From Nitrososphaera sp. (lineage in GTDB: Archaea > Thermoproteota > Nitrososphaeria > Nitrososphaerales > Nitrososphaeraceae): a stretch of 29,028 nucleotides of DNA. Position 1 is the first letter of the stretch, and every line of letters starts with the position of its first letter. Below are positions 7,738 through 15,428 of the stretch, in pieces. A program made the position numbers and the translations under genes. The stretch is taken from NCBI GenBank assembly GCA_025450475.1, contig JANWHJ010000066.1:1-29028 (forward strand), read 5' to 3'. Below the pieces are notes generated by a model that ran no database searches, had not been told where the DNA came from, and saw only the letters and a program-made list of their open reading frames with translations.

Positions 7738-8679
7738 TTGAACTTGAAGTATCTGATTACTGGAGGCTATGGATTCGTTGGATCACATCTAGTGGAGAAA
7801 TTGTGTAATGACGGCCACGATCTAACAGTAATGGATAATCTCAGCAACGGCCAATTATCAAATCTAGATCACTTGAAAAATAAGATAACAACGTACTTGG
7901 CAAATGTCGAGCAAATTCAGTCAGTACACTTTAAAAAAACTTTTGATGGTATATTTCATTTGGCGACTGCACCGAGATCATCCAGCCTTAAGGACCCTAT
8001 GAGGGACATTGAAACAAACTGCAAAGGAATGATAGCAGTACTAGAATTGGCAAAAACACATGGCGCAAAAGTCGTCTTTACGAGCAATTCTGGCATTTAC
8101 GGTTCAGCGCAAGAAGGAGGTCCCATTAATGAGAATTCGATTAATAATCCGACCACCCCTTATGACGCAAATAAACTTGTATCGGAATACTATTGCAAGA
8201 TTTACCATGACATATACGGTGTTAGCAGTACTGTTGTAAGATTCGCCACAGTATACGGAGAACGGCAACAAGTTAATGAAAGGTTGAATTGGAGACCATT
8301 AGTTGCGACATTTGTCAAGAATGCAATGAATGGTGAGGAAGTTACAATCAATGGCGATGGTGAACAAACACGAGATCTGATCTATGTACAGGATGCCGTG
8401 CAAGGTGTGATTAAGGCAATGAAAAGTTCTATTAATGACGCAAATATATTCTTGTTATCTACAAACACTGAAACCTCAGTGAATCAAGTATTGCATGTGG
8501 TGGAAGCCATAGCAGGTTTAAGAATGAGGGTTAAATACTCTGAACCTTTGCCCGGTGATATAAGAAAGATGAGGTATAGTTACGATAAAGCAAAGGTCAA
8601 GCTGGGTTTTGAGCCGCAGTTTTCAGTCCATCAAGGGATCGAAAGGATGATGCAGTATTCTCGTAACAAGGCACAATAA
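7738..8679 (+). CDS. NAD-dependent sugar epimerase/dehydratase (extended SDR)
   Basis: An extended short-chain dehydrogenase of 313 aa acting on a nucleotide sugar, most likely a UDP-glucose 4-epimerase relative. The N-terminal TGGYGFVG (8-15) is the NAD-binding glycine motif; a Ser in SNSGIYG (about 116-122) and Tyr142-Lys146 (YDANK) form the catalytic triad. The C-terminal substrate domain has GDGEQTRDLIYVQDA, typical of GalE/RmlB/GMD relatives. The start used is TTG at 7738, the first start codon before the glycine motif that is preceded by no in-frame coding signal. It supplies or modifies a sugar donor for the neighbouring transferases; exact specificity is unresolved. Confidence 0.88.
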   Translation: MNLKYLITGGYGFVGSHLVEKLCNDGHDLTVMDNLSNGQLSNLDHLKNKITTYLANVEQIQSVHFKKTFDGIFHLATAPRSSSLKDPMRDIETNCKGMIAVLELAKTHGAKVVFTSNSGIYGSAQEGGPINENSINNPTTPYDANKLVSEYYCKIYHDIYGVSSTVVRFATVYGERQQVNERLNWRPLVATFVKNAMNGEEVTINGDGEQTRDLIYVQDAVQGVIKAMKSSINDANIFLLSTNTETSVNQVLHVVEAIAGLRMRVKYSEPLPGDIRKMRYSYDKAKVKLGFEPQFSVHQGIERMMQYSRNKAQ

Positions 8680-8806
8680 GTGCAAGTCTAATTGTCGACA
8701 TCGATATTTCTCTAATACATACGAGGAAAAATGCAAAGACATGAAATTCCTGCCGTTGCACACATTCCTCCAGCATTGGTAGAACCTGTGAAACCTTCAC
8801 TTATTG

Positions 8807-9562
8807 TCATCGCGTCCATTTACCAGTGGCAAACAAATCTCTACTTTGTCCTGCCCAGCGTGGGATATGGTTTTTGTATTCCAATCCAGTTGATCTAAAC
8901 CATTCTTGCAGAATTGTTTCAGGAATCTCGATGTTAATTTTGGGCGATAATGCGTCAAACCATTCATGGGCATCGCCGCGCAAGACGCCTATCTTGAGCA
9001 ATAATGTGATTAAAAGTTCTCTATGCTTTAGAGAAAATGATCCGAGCAGTCGCCTCAGCATACGTATCCTGATTCCCCTATCAAAGCTATATGTATAAAC
9101 ATGAATTAAGCTGTCTTCATGCATAAGTTTGGTCAGGGTATCGAAAGCGGCTCTTGGATTACTTGTATGATGGATGACTCCCCAACACCAAATGATATCA
9201 AATTTCTTATTTCTCATTATCGTGGGCAATTCAAAGAGGTCTGAAATAATGACTTCAGCTTGTGGAACATTTTTTTTCGTTAATCCGCAAGGTCCGGCGG
9301 AAACATCAGTAGCTGTTACTTGACAGCCTAGTTTTACAAATCCGTAACTCCACCTACCTCCTCCACAACCAACATCGATGACACTCTTATCTCTTATCCA
9401 CTCTTTTGTAAGCTGCAATTCATCCAAAATATAATTATCAACATTCGATTTCCAATTATCATCTGTCAGTAGGTGTTTGGCATTCTGTAGGTTAGTCCAT
9501 TGATAGTCGAAACTTTTGATGGTTTCTATTTCTCTATAGTCTTTCAACATCCGATCCCCCAT
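8807..9562 (-). CDS. SAM-dependent methyltransferase, glycan-island type (copy 1)
   Basis: A class I methyltransferase of 251 aa. Motif I is VIDVGCGGGRW at about 61-71, followed by an acidic residue ending strand 2 (TATDVS) and WCWGVIHHTSNPRAAF as motif IV/post-IV. The N-terminus (SFDYQWTNL) and the HEWFDALSPK segment are shared with the next gene, so the two are tandem paralogues. In such a gene context it is likely to methylate a sugar or a glycan-linked group in the cytoplasm, but nothing in the sequence fixes the acceptor. Transcribed on the minus strand, 31 bp downstream of copy 2, probably in one operon with it and opposite to the flanking glycosyltransferases. Confidence 0.85.
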   Translation of the reverse strand: MGDRMLKDYREIETIKSFDYQWTNLQNAKHLLTDDNWKSNVDNYILDELQLTKEWIRDKSVIDVGCGGGRWSYGFVKLGCQVTATDVSAGPCGLTKKNVPQAEVIISDLFELPTIMRNKKFDIIWCWGVIHHTSNPRAAFDTLTKLMHEDSLIHVYTYSFDRGIRIRMLRRLLGSFSLKHRELLITLLLKIGVLRGDAHEWFDALSPKINIEIPETILQEWFRSTGLEYKNHIPRWAGQSRDLFATGKWTR

Positions 9563-9593
9563 GATATTTCATATCGCTACAGCCAATTGATTT

Positions 9594-10298
9594 CTAGAAC
9601 AAGCCATGATCACTTTTCGAGGTGATCCCCTTCTGCCCGTTCATATTAATTGTATATTTTGTGATAACTCTGATGTTCGAGAAACCTTCCTCAACAAACC
9701 ATCTCTTTGCTTCCTCTAGCGTAAATCCCCAATTGAATTGGGGATTCAACGCATCGAACCAGCCATGAACTGTGCCCCCTACGGTCCGCACTTTCTCTTC
9801 ACATAGCTCCAGTTTCTTTTCTAACGACAGGCTCTCCCACAACTTTCTATCACGACTATATTCTGTTTGATTCTTTGCATTATACACCATGATATGCAGT
9901 TTTCCTCCTTTGTTTGATACTTGAGATGCAATTTTAGAAAATCCATCGCGCGGATTTTTTATGTGATTCAAGACGCCCCAGCATAAGACAAAATCGTAAA
10001 CAGGTCTTGTCATAGGCTGGAGCTCCATAAGATCAAATACTTTCGCATCAGGGTTGATCTCACGACATTTCTTTATGGCTTCTGGACTTATATCAAAGCT
10101 GTCAACCCGCATTGCTCCCATTCTTTGCATAGCGTATGTGTACCTTCCATTCCCACAACCGACGTCCAAACAATATTTCTGTCTAATATCATAAATAGGG
10201 CTCAGCTTAGTGAATGACAGAAATTCCCTAATCCTGTCTTCGCTAAACTCTATATCATTGCTAGGAAGGTTTTTCCATTGATAATCAAATTCAGCCAA
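9594..10298 (-). CDS. SAM-dependent methyltransferase, glycan-island type (copy 2)
   Basis: A class I methyltransferase of 234 aa. Motif I is CLDVGCGNGRY at about 43-53, strand 2 ends in SFDIS, and LCWGVLNHIKNPRDGF marks motif IV. It shares with copy 1 the EFDYQWKNL N-terminus and the HGWFDALNPQ segment near the C-terminal third, which goes beyond what the fold alone would require. The ATG at 10298 follows directly on an AT-rich divergent intergenic region of 166 bp that also serves the GT-B gene. Acceptor unknown; a hydroxyl or amino group of a surface glycan is the simplest inference from the neighbours. Confidence 0.85.
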   Translation of the reverse strand: MAEFDYQWKNLPSNDIEFSEDRIREFLSFTKLSPIYDIRQKYCLDVGCGNGRYTYAMQRMGAMRVDSFDISPEAIKKCREINPDAKVFDLMELQPMTRPVYDFVLCWGVLNHIKNPRDGFSKIASQVSNKGGKLHIMVYNAKNQTEYSRDRKLWESLSLEKKLELCEEKVRTVGGTVHGWFDALNPQFNWGFTLEEAKRWFVEEGFSNIRVITKYTINMNGQKGITSKSDHGLF

Positions 10299-10464
10299 GA
10301 CTTTGTAGCAACAACAATCATCTGCCCTTCATATATTATTTTTACTGTAATTTCCTTACCGACCAATTCATGAATCACTGAAGATGGTTTGAATGCAAAA
10401 GTGGTCACTCGCACAGTATTTTCATGAGTTGGTATTATAAGGAGGACTTGGGAACTGATTTCAA

Positions 10465-11622
10465 ATGCGCATTCTGATCCTTGGAAACATGGCTAACGAT
10501 GGTTACGCAGTTGCCAAGGAATTGAGAAGGATGAACCAGGATGTTGACCTCGCTGTCAACCTCTCTGACTTTGGTATGGCTCTACCTGAATGGGAAGATG
10601 CAAATTTATCTGCAGAGACTGATCCGTATTCACTGGACGCAAAAAATGCGAGAAATACTTGGACTCCGCCAGATTGGATTCATTATGTTGATTTCATGAA
10701 CAAGATTTCCTGGAGGAAAAATATCATCAGCAAGATAAAGTCGAGGTTTGATGTGATAAAGCTGATGCGGGAATATGATATTGTTGAAGCTCATGTTCCC
10801 TTTTCAATTTATTGTCAATTCTCTGGCGTCCCATATGCAGCTTACGACGCTGGCTGGATTCGCTATTTTCCATATAGCAAAAAGATACGATCAAAATTTG
10901 CCAAACGTGGATACAGCAAAGCCAAGAGAATAATTATTACAAATCCTGATACATTTGAAATATCTGACAGTCTGCCATACTTGGATCAAAACAAGATTTT
11001 CTTTTCTCCTTTCGCAATAGATCCTGAAAAGTACAAACCAATGGATGTACGGGAATTACGAGCAAATTACGCAAGAGAAGACGAAGTACTTTTGTTCTCA
11101 CCGGCAAGACAAATTTGGAAAGAAAAAGGGAATGACAAAATGATACGGGCATTTGCTCGCTTTGCAAAAGAAGTACCGAAGTCTAAGTTTATTATGGTAG
11201 GTTGGAGCATAGACGAAGAAAATAGCAAGAACCTAGTTAATGACTTGGGAATACAAGACAGAATAGTTTGGATACCGCCTGTTCCAAAGGGCATACTAAT
11301 ACAGTATTATAATGCTGCTGACCTAGTTTTGGATCAATTCGTCCTTGGAAGTTGGGGTACGAGTACGCCCGAGGCAATGGCCTGTGAAAAGCCTGTATTA
11401 ATGTTTTATAAGAAAAACTACATTCTGAGGGCATTTGGGGAAGAGCCGCCAATATTAAATTCCTATGGCGAAGATGAAATCTATTCCAACCTTGTCAAAA
11501 TTGTGCGAAATCGTGAGTTTGCTATCGAGTTAGGAAAAAAAAGCCGAGAATGGATAATCAAGACACATTCATCAAGAGTTGTTGCTCTCAGGCACCTCGA
11601 AATTCTTCGGAAGGTTGTTTGA
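10465..11622 (+). CDS. GT-B fold glycosyltransferase (family 4-like)
   Basis: A two-domain GT-B enzyme of 385 aa. The N-terminal Rossmann domain begins MRILILGNMANDG; the C-terminal domain starts near LLFSPARQIWKEKGND and contains the donor-binding segment STPEAMACEKPVL, where the Glu is the conserved nucleotide-sugar contact of family 4. There is no signal peptide. It should add a sugar to a glycan intermediate on the cytoplasmic side. The start is ATG at 10465: an in-frame TGA sits just upstream. GGTATTATAAGG at about 10431-10442 is a good TATA element about 27 nt before the ATG; the AAGGAGG there is too far away to serve as a ribosome-binding site. Its 3' end overlaps the convergent membrane-protein gene by 35 bp. 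Confidence 0.85.
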   Translation: MRILILGNMANDGYAVAKELRRMNQDVDLAVNLSDFGMALPEWEDANLSAETDPYSLDAKNARNTWTPPDWIHYVDFMNKISWRKNIISKIKSRFDVIKLMREYDIVEAHVPFSIYCQFSGVPYAAYDAGWIRYFPYSKKIRSKFAKRGYSKAKRIIITNPDTFEISDSLPYLDQNKIFFSPFAIDPEKYKPMDVRELRANYAREDEVLLFSPARQIWKEKGNDKMIRAFARFAKEVPKSKFIMVGWSIDEENSKNLVNDLGIQDRIVWIPPVPKGILIQYYNAADLVLDQFVLGSWGTSTPEAMACEKPVLMFYKKNYILRAFGEEPPILNSYGEDEIYSNLVKIVRNREFAIELGKKSREWIIKTHSSRVVALRHLEILRKVV

Positions 11623-12025
11623 ACCGGAGCAATGCATCTTTTTTCTGTCTCTTTAGAATAGTCTCTAAGTATAGCTTGATCTCGTTAGTTTCTTCAGTCG
11701 TTGTCTTCCCCTCAATTAGCCTAATTTGGTATAATGCAAGCCAAGCCCAAATCCAATTTTCCTGTAACAGAGCCTCATTTTCAACAGAATATTGACTTCT
11801 CCTATGCCAATATCCAATGAGCATTGCGGTTGGCAAATATATTGCGACAAATACCAACGTGAAGATTAAGAGGCTACCAAAGATTGAGTTGAGAAATGTA
11901 ACTTCTTTTATGGCAAAATTATAAGTAATGAGAATGAAGTTCGCGAATGTTAGTACAAAGGCCAAGTAAATAGTATGGCCATTTCTAAAATCTAACCAGC
12001 GCTTTCGAAGAAACTGCTTATTCAT
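11588..12025 (-). CDS. Small membrane protein, 145 aa, unknown function
   Basis: The protein starts with a basic segment (MNKQFLRKRW) and has two clear hydrophobic helices (about 19-38 and 48-72, the latter ending AIYLPTAMLIGYW), followed by a soluble, charged, helical C-terminal half (about 75-145). No known family is recognised. The first 11 codons or so of the convergent overlap mean that its last residues share DNA with the end of the glycosyltransferase gene. It lies within the AT-rich island and may assist the glycan pathway at the membrane; this is only positional inference. The 235 bp between it and the oligosaccharyltransferase stop (12026-12260) hold no gene I can support. Confidence 0.65.
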   Translation of the reverse strand: MNKQFLRKRWLDFRNGHTIYLAFVLTFANFILITYNFAIKEVTFLNSIFGSLLIFTLVFVAIYLPTAMLIGYWHRRSQYSVENEALLQENWIWAWLALYQIRLIEGKTTTEETNEIKLYLETILKRQKKDALLRFKQPSEEFRGA

Positions 12026-12260
12026 TAGTTCAGTAATAATGCTGCATACTCCTACTAATTTAGCTTTACTTGATATTTGTCTTTTCGCAATATTTCAAGA
12101 ATTCTTAAGGGCAGCATTCTTGTTAATTCTGGTTGGTTGTCAGGCAACTCTCCCAAACACCATGTACTTGCCCGAGGGAAAGAAATATTCGCACAAATTA
12201 CATTTGGTACTTCTGTTAGCTGGACCCTCTAGGGCATTAATTGAAATGGTCCCCAACCGA

Positions 12261-15050
12261 CTAACGCTCAACTATTCGTACCGATTGTATTCTTACCTGT
12301 TCAAAATTGACTGGCTGGCCTGAGTCTGGTCCGGTTCCTCCAACCGTCTGGAGTCTTGCTATCTTGTCTACGACATCCATGCCGCTTATCACCCTGCCAA
12401 ACACCGAATACAATCCATCCAAATCTCTCGAGTCCTCTAACACAATAAAGAACTGTGAACCTGCACTATTCGGGTCGGAGGATCTTGCCATCGATACTAT
12501 GCCTCTCTCGTGAGGAATGTTGTTGAATTCCGCCTCAACCGAATTCTCAGGACCTCCCTGCCCCCAAGTATTTCTATCGCTATCATCTCCCTTAGTATTG
12601 GGGTCCCCTCCCTGTATCACGAATCCTGGGACAATCCTATGGAAGAGCGTTCCATCGTAAAAGCTCTCGTTTGCAAGCTTCATGAAGTTGTCAACATGCT
12701 TTGGAGCAGCATTAGGGAAGAATTCAATTTGAATTGGTCCCTGAGTCGTGTTGATGATCGCGATTTTGCTTGACGTGGTCATGTCTGCAGCCGGCTTGAC
12801 TGGTTCCTGCGGCGCGTACGGATCGCCCTTCGGGTGCGGGACATAGTTGTGGTTTACCTTGTAAATGAAGACTCCAAACAGGATGTTTTCTTGTTTGTTA
12901 AAGCTGGGCGACGAGTATACCAGGTGCAGCGGCTGGTCACTTCCCGCATCGGTAGGATACTTTACGTTTTGGGAATAGAGTCCGACGAGCCCCGGCCGCC
13001 ATGTTGCGTTGACGTTGTTTAATCCTTGTGCATCAAAACTTGCATAGTAGAGTGGCTGAAATGGGAAGAGCTTTCCAAGGAGTGTCTGGTTCCAAAATTC
13101 CGGTGTGGGCGTAAACCCGTCGCGCTCGATGTACTGTGTCTCTTCAAAACCTCCGATCCTCATGAACCACTGTTTCTTGCTCTCGTCTCCGCCCTGGCCG
13201 AGGGTGTAAACGGCGATTTGCTTAGTGCCGTTTCCATCGGTGGCATTGGTCTGACCGTAGAATCGGACCTGCCCGACGCTGTACACCAAGATATAGTCGG
13301 CCTTCAGGTCTTGGGCGATCTTTAGTCCTGACTGCTCGTCGGAGATTAGCATTTTGGCAATCGTCTGAATGCGGGTCGAGTTGAGGGTCGCATTGTCCGC
13401 AAGGGTAGTCCTACTACCGAGCGTTGTTATCCAGTATCCATAGTCCCACCATGCCGCGATGACTGCGTCCTCTTCGGTGTTCTGTTTGATCCACTTCATG
13501 GCATCGGTCCAGTCGTCTGTCTGCACCCTAAAGCCCGTTCCACCGTTTGCAATTGCAGGGGGAATGTCTGCAGAGCTCAACCAGTTTGAATTGAATGGGT
13601 AGAACATCGGGAGCGAAAGCAGCATGATAGTGATTGCTACGTAGGCTATCTTTACTGCTTGGGCGGAGGTAGATCGCCCCCTGCCAGCAAACTCGAGCTT
13701 TCTTCTTTCCTCCCTCGTAGCCGCGGTCACCTTGGGCGCTGCAGTAGGCGTCGCAGTGGCCTCCCTGTATGCTAGGATGCTCCGAGTGACCTCGTACAAG
13801 CCCAGTCCCGCTAGGACGATTATGCCCATGGATGCGAACACCAATAATCTTGCGAATGTAGCACTGACGTACACTCCCGTGATGCCCAAGATGAGAGCGA
13901 ATATCGACATGTCGTCCCTACGCCTAAATGCCAGCCACGCGCCTAGTCCAGCAAACATCAGCAACACGGAAAAGTCAATGAAGTAGTCTGCTACAGTGGG
14001 CGTGAAGTGCTCGGCGACTGATTCTACGAGAGCGTTCTCCGAACCAACGAATGGGTTTATGGCGTTGAAGTACCTGAATGACGGGGACAGGTAAGCCCCA
14101 GCTGCGACCATACCTACTGCAGCCGCTATAAAGGCAATGAGCAGTAACGCAGTGTTACGTTGCTGCCTCTGCGGCCCCCCAATCTTTTTCACAAAGTTCG
14201 CAATGATCAGGAAGATCGTACTACCCATCATAGCAAGGCCCGGAAGGCCAAGCACGAATTGAACGCCTGGCCTGGGAAAGGCCGCCGCGCTCAACAGTGT
14301 GAATACCGTGAATGCGATCGCTACATACATCGGGATCGTCAGGTCTCTCCGGAAGAACGGGAGAGCCATAAAGAATAGGGATATCGGGATGCTAAAGTAC
14401 TGGATTCCTCCCCATGACGCGTTTGCCAGGCCCAGTATCAGCCCGCCGGCAACCGCCTTCGGTATGGCATACTTGATCTCCTTATGCTTGATCGCTGAAA
14501 TGAATAGGTAGGCCGCAAGGATTCCGAAAAAAAGGCCAAGAGGCTCGGACTTGAACCAGCCAAGGTTGCCTCTCTGGATTATGGCGGGGCTAAATGCAAA
14601 GAGGAGCCCCGAAAAGAGGCCTGCCGAAGTGTTCGCAAGCACCCTTACAAGCGCAAAGACCACAATGACTGTTAGGGAGCCAATGACCGCAGGGAAAACT
14701 ATAGTAAAGTCCAGCAAGTCGCTTCCGCCGCCAAATGCACCGTATAGCAGAGCCGTGGTGATGTGTAGACCCGACTGCGAGGTCTCTGGAATGTCTCGCC
14801 CCTCTGGATACCAAGACATCGTGTCGTGCCATTGCCAATATGCGTCTAGACCGTTGTCTATGATGAATTTTGTGGCACGGTAGTCAAAGTACGGGTCAAA
14901 CTCGTTTAGGTAAAACCCATATTTTACCGGGTAGAACCTCATGATGAGCGCTGCGGTAAAAGCAAGAGCAAGAACTGCGATAACCAGCAGGTGTCTAGTT
15001 TGAAATTCAAAAGACCCTGCCTTGAATAATGGCTTGGTACTCCCCAGCAT
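12261..15050 (-). CDS. aglB: STT3/AglB oligosaccharyltransferase fused to a C-terminal cyclophilin domain
   Basis: This 929-aa protein joins two enzymes. Residues about 20-450 are multi-pass membrane, with the STT3 acidic motif in NEFDPYFDYR (49-58) that binds metal and the acceptor site. The soluble domain carries WWDYG at 534-538, which recognises the +2 Ser/Thr of N-glycosylation sequons. From about residue 758 to the end is a full peptidyl-prolyl isomerase domain: FHRIVPGFVIQGGD (catalytic Arg, Phe and Gln in place), GSQFFI, and LDGLYSVFGRV. The STT3 C-terminal domain is extracytoplasmic, so the cyclophilin should be too. The frame is continuous with no stop between the parts. It transfers a lipid-linked glycan to Asn residues of exported proteins. 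Its promoter region holds a 10-bp inverted repeat. Neighbouring glycan genes fit this role. Confidence 0.93.
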   Translation of the reverse strand: MLGSTKPLFKAGSFEFQTRHLLVIAVLALAFTAALIMRFYPVKYGFYLNEFDPYFDYRATKFIIDNGLDAYWQWHDTMSWYPEGRDIPETSQSGLHITTALLYGAFGGGSDLLDFTIVFPAVIGSLTVIVVFALVRVLANTSAGLFSGLLFAFSPAIIQRGNLGWFKSEPLGLFFGILAAYLFISAIKHKEIKYAIPKAVAGGLILGLANASWGGIQYFSIPISLFFMALPFFRRDLTIPMYVAIAFTVFTLLSAAAFPRPGVQFVLGLPGLAMMGSTIFLIIANFVKKIGGPQRQQRNTALLLIAFIAAAVGMVAAGAYLSPSFRYFNAINPFVGSENALVESVAEHFTPTVADYFIDFSVLLMFAGLGAWLAFRRRDDMSIFALILGITGVYVSATFARLLVFASMGIIVLAGLGLYEVTRSILAYREATATPTAAPKVTAATREERRKLEFAGRGRSTSAQAVKIAYVAITIMLLSLPMFYPFNSNWLSSADIPPAIANGGTGFRVQTDDWTDAMKWIKQNTEEDAVIAAWWDYGYWITTLGSRTTLADNATLNSTRIQTIAKMLISDEQSGLKIAQDLKADYILVYSVGQVRFYGQTNATDGNGTKQIAVYTLGQGGDESKKQWFMRIGGFEETQYIERDGFTPTPEFWNQTLLGKLFPFQPLYYASFDAQGLNNVNATWRPGLVGLYSQNVKYPTDAGSDQPLHLVYSSPSFNKQENILFGVFIYKVNHNYVPHPKGDPYAPQEPVKPAADMTTSSKIAIINTTQGPIQIEFFPNAAPKHVDNFMKLANESFYDGTLFHRIVPGFVIQGGDPNTKGDDSDRNTWGQGGPENSVEAEFNNIPHERGIVSMARSSDPNSAGSQFFIVLEDSRDLDGLYSVFGRVISGMDVVDKIARLQTVGGTGPDSGQPVNFEQVRIQSVRIVER

Positions 15051-15061
15051 CGTCGTTTTGG

Positions 15062-15087
15062 GTACATTTTACCCTTTTAAAATGTAC
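15062..15087 (-). promoter_or_regulatory. Inverted repeat covering the oligosaccharyltransferase promoter
   Basis: Perfect 10-bp arms GTACATTTTA and TAAAATGTAC separated by 6 bp. On the minus strand the right arm contains TTTTAAAA, centred about 28 nt before the ATG at 15050, the usual place for a TATA box with a leaderless or near-leaderless message. A repressor bound here would block TBP. The operator role is inference; the symmetry is directly seen. Confidence 0.55.
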
Positions 15088-15119
15088 TGCCTTTATCCGC
15101 CGCGAGGAAAAAAATTGTG

Positions 15120-15374
15120 TTAAAGGGGAACCATCGTGTCGATCAATCTAGCGTTTGTGACCTTGCCATCGTTTTCCTGGATTATCAGGTCCACTGTGTA
15201 CTGCAACTTCCCTTGCAGGAAGGTGACTTGGACGTCCCACGAGTCGTGTTTCAGCTCGCTAGGGAAGGGAAAAAGCACTCTTATCTTGAAATCGCGGATG
15301 TCATTTCCATAAAGCGTCTCAATAGTCTTCCTTGAGGCCTTTTCAATCTCGCCCTTTGTTTTTACCGGGGACAT
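15120..15374 (-). CDS. Hypothetical protein, 84 aa
   Basis: I do not recognise a named family. The 84-residue protein is predicted as an N-terminal helix (TKGEIEKASRKTIETLYG) followed by alternating beta strands (FKIRVLFPFP, SWDVQVTFL, LQYTVDLII), a cystatin/NTF2-like or small alpha-beta layout. There is no signal peptide or membrane segment. The ATG at 15374 has an AT-rich box about 26 nt upstream, inside a perfect palindrome. It lies between the oligosaccharyltransferase promoter and the 3' end of ureC, on the same strand as both. Function unknown; the position alone does not tie it to urease. Confidence 0.65.
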   Translation of the reverse strand: MSPVKTKGEIEKASRKTIETLYGNDIRDFKIRVLFPFPSELKHDSWDVQVTFLQGKLQYTVDLIIQENDGKVTNARLIDTMVPL

Positions 15375-15383
15375 GCTTGCAGA

Positions 15384-15400
15384 TATAGTTAGTAACTATA
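15384..15400 (-). promoter_or_regulatory. Perfect palindrome in the promoter of the 84-aa gene
   Basis: TATAGTTA-G-TAACTATA, 8-bp arms with a single central base, lies 10 to 26 bp upstream of the ATG at 15374, at and just downstream of the likely TATA element. This is where an archaeal repressor would act by blocking TBP or polymerase. Binding is inferred; the symmetry is seen. Confidence 0.45.
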
Positions 15401-15428
15401 AAAACATAATGCTTTTTCAGCTGCCCGA

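Noticed and set aside
8731..8898. Short plus-strand frame between the epimerase and methyltransferase genes
   Set aside because: Overlaps the methyltransferase 3' end and shows no domain or promoter support.
12039..12323. 94-aa hydrophobic frame on the plus strand
   Set aside because: Runs 63 bp into the end of the oligosaccharyltransferase gene, has no recognisable domain and no good promoter; probably chance in an AT-rich gap.
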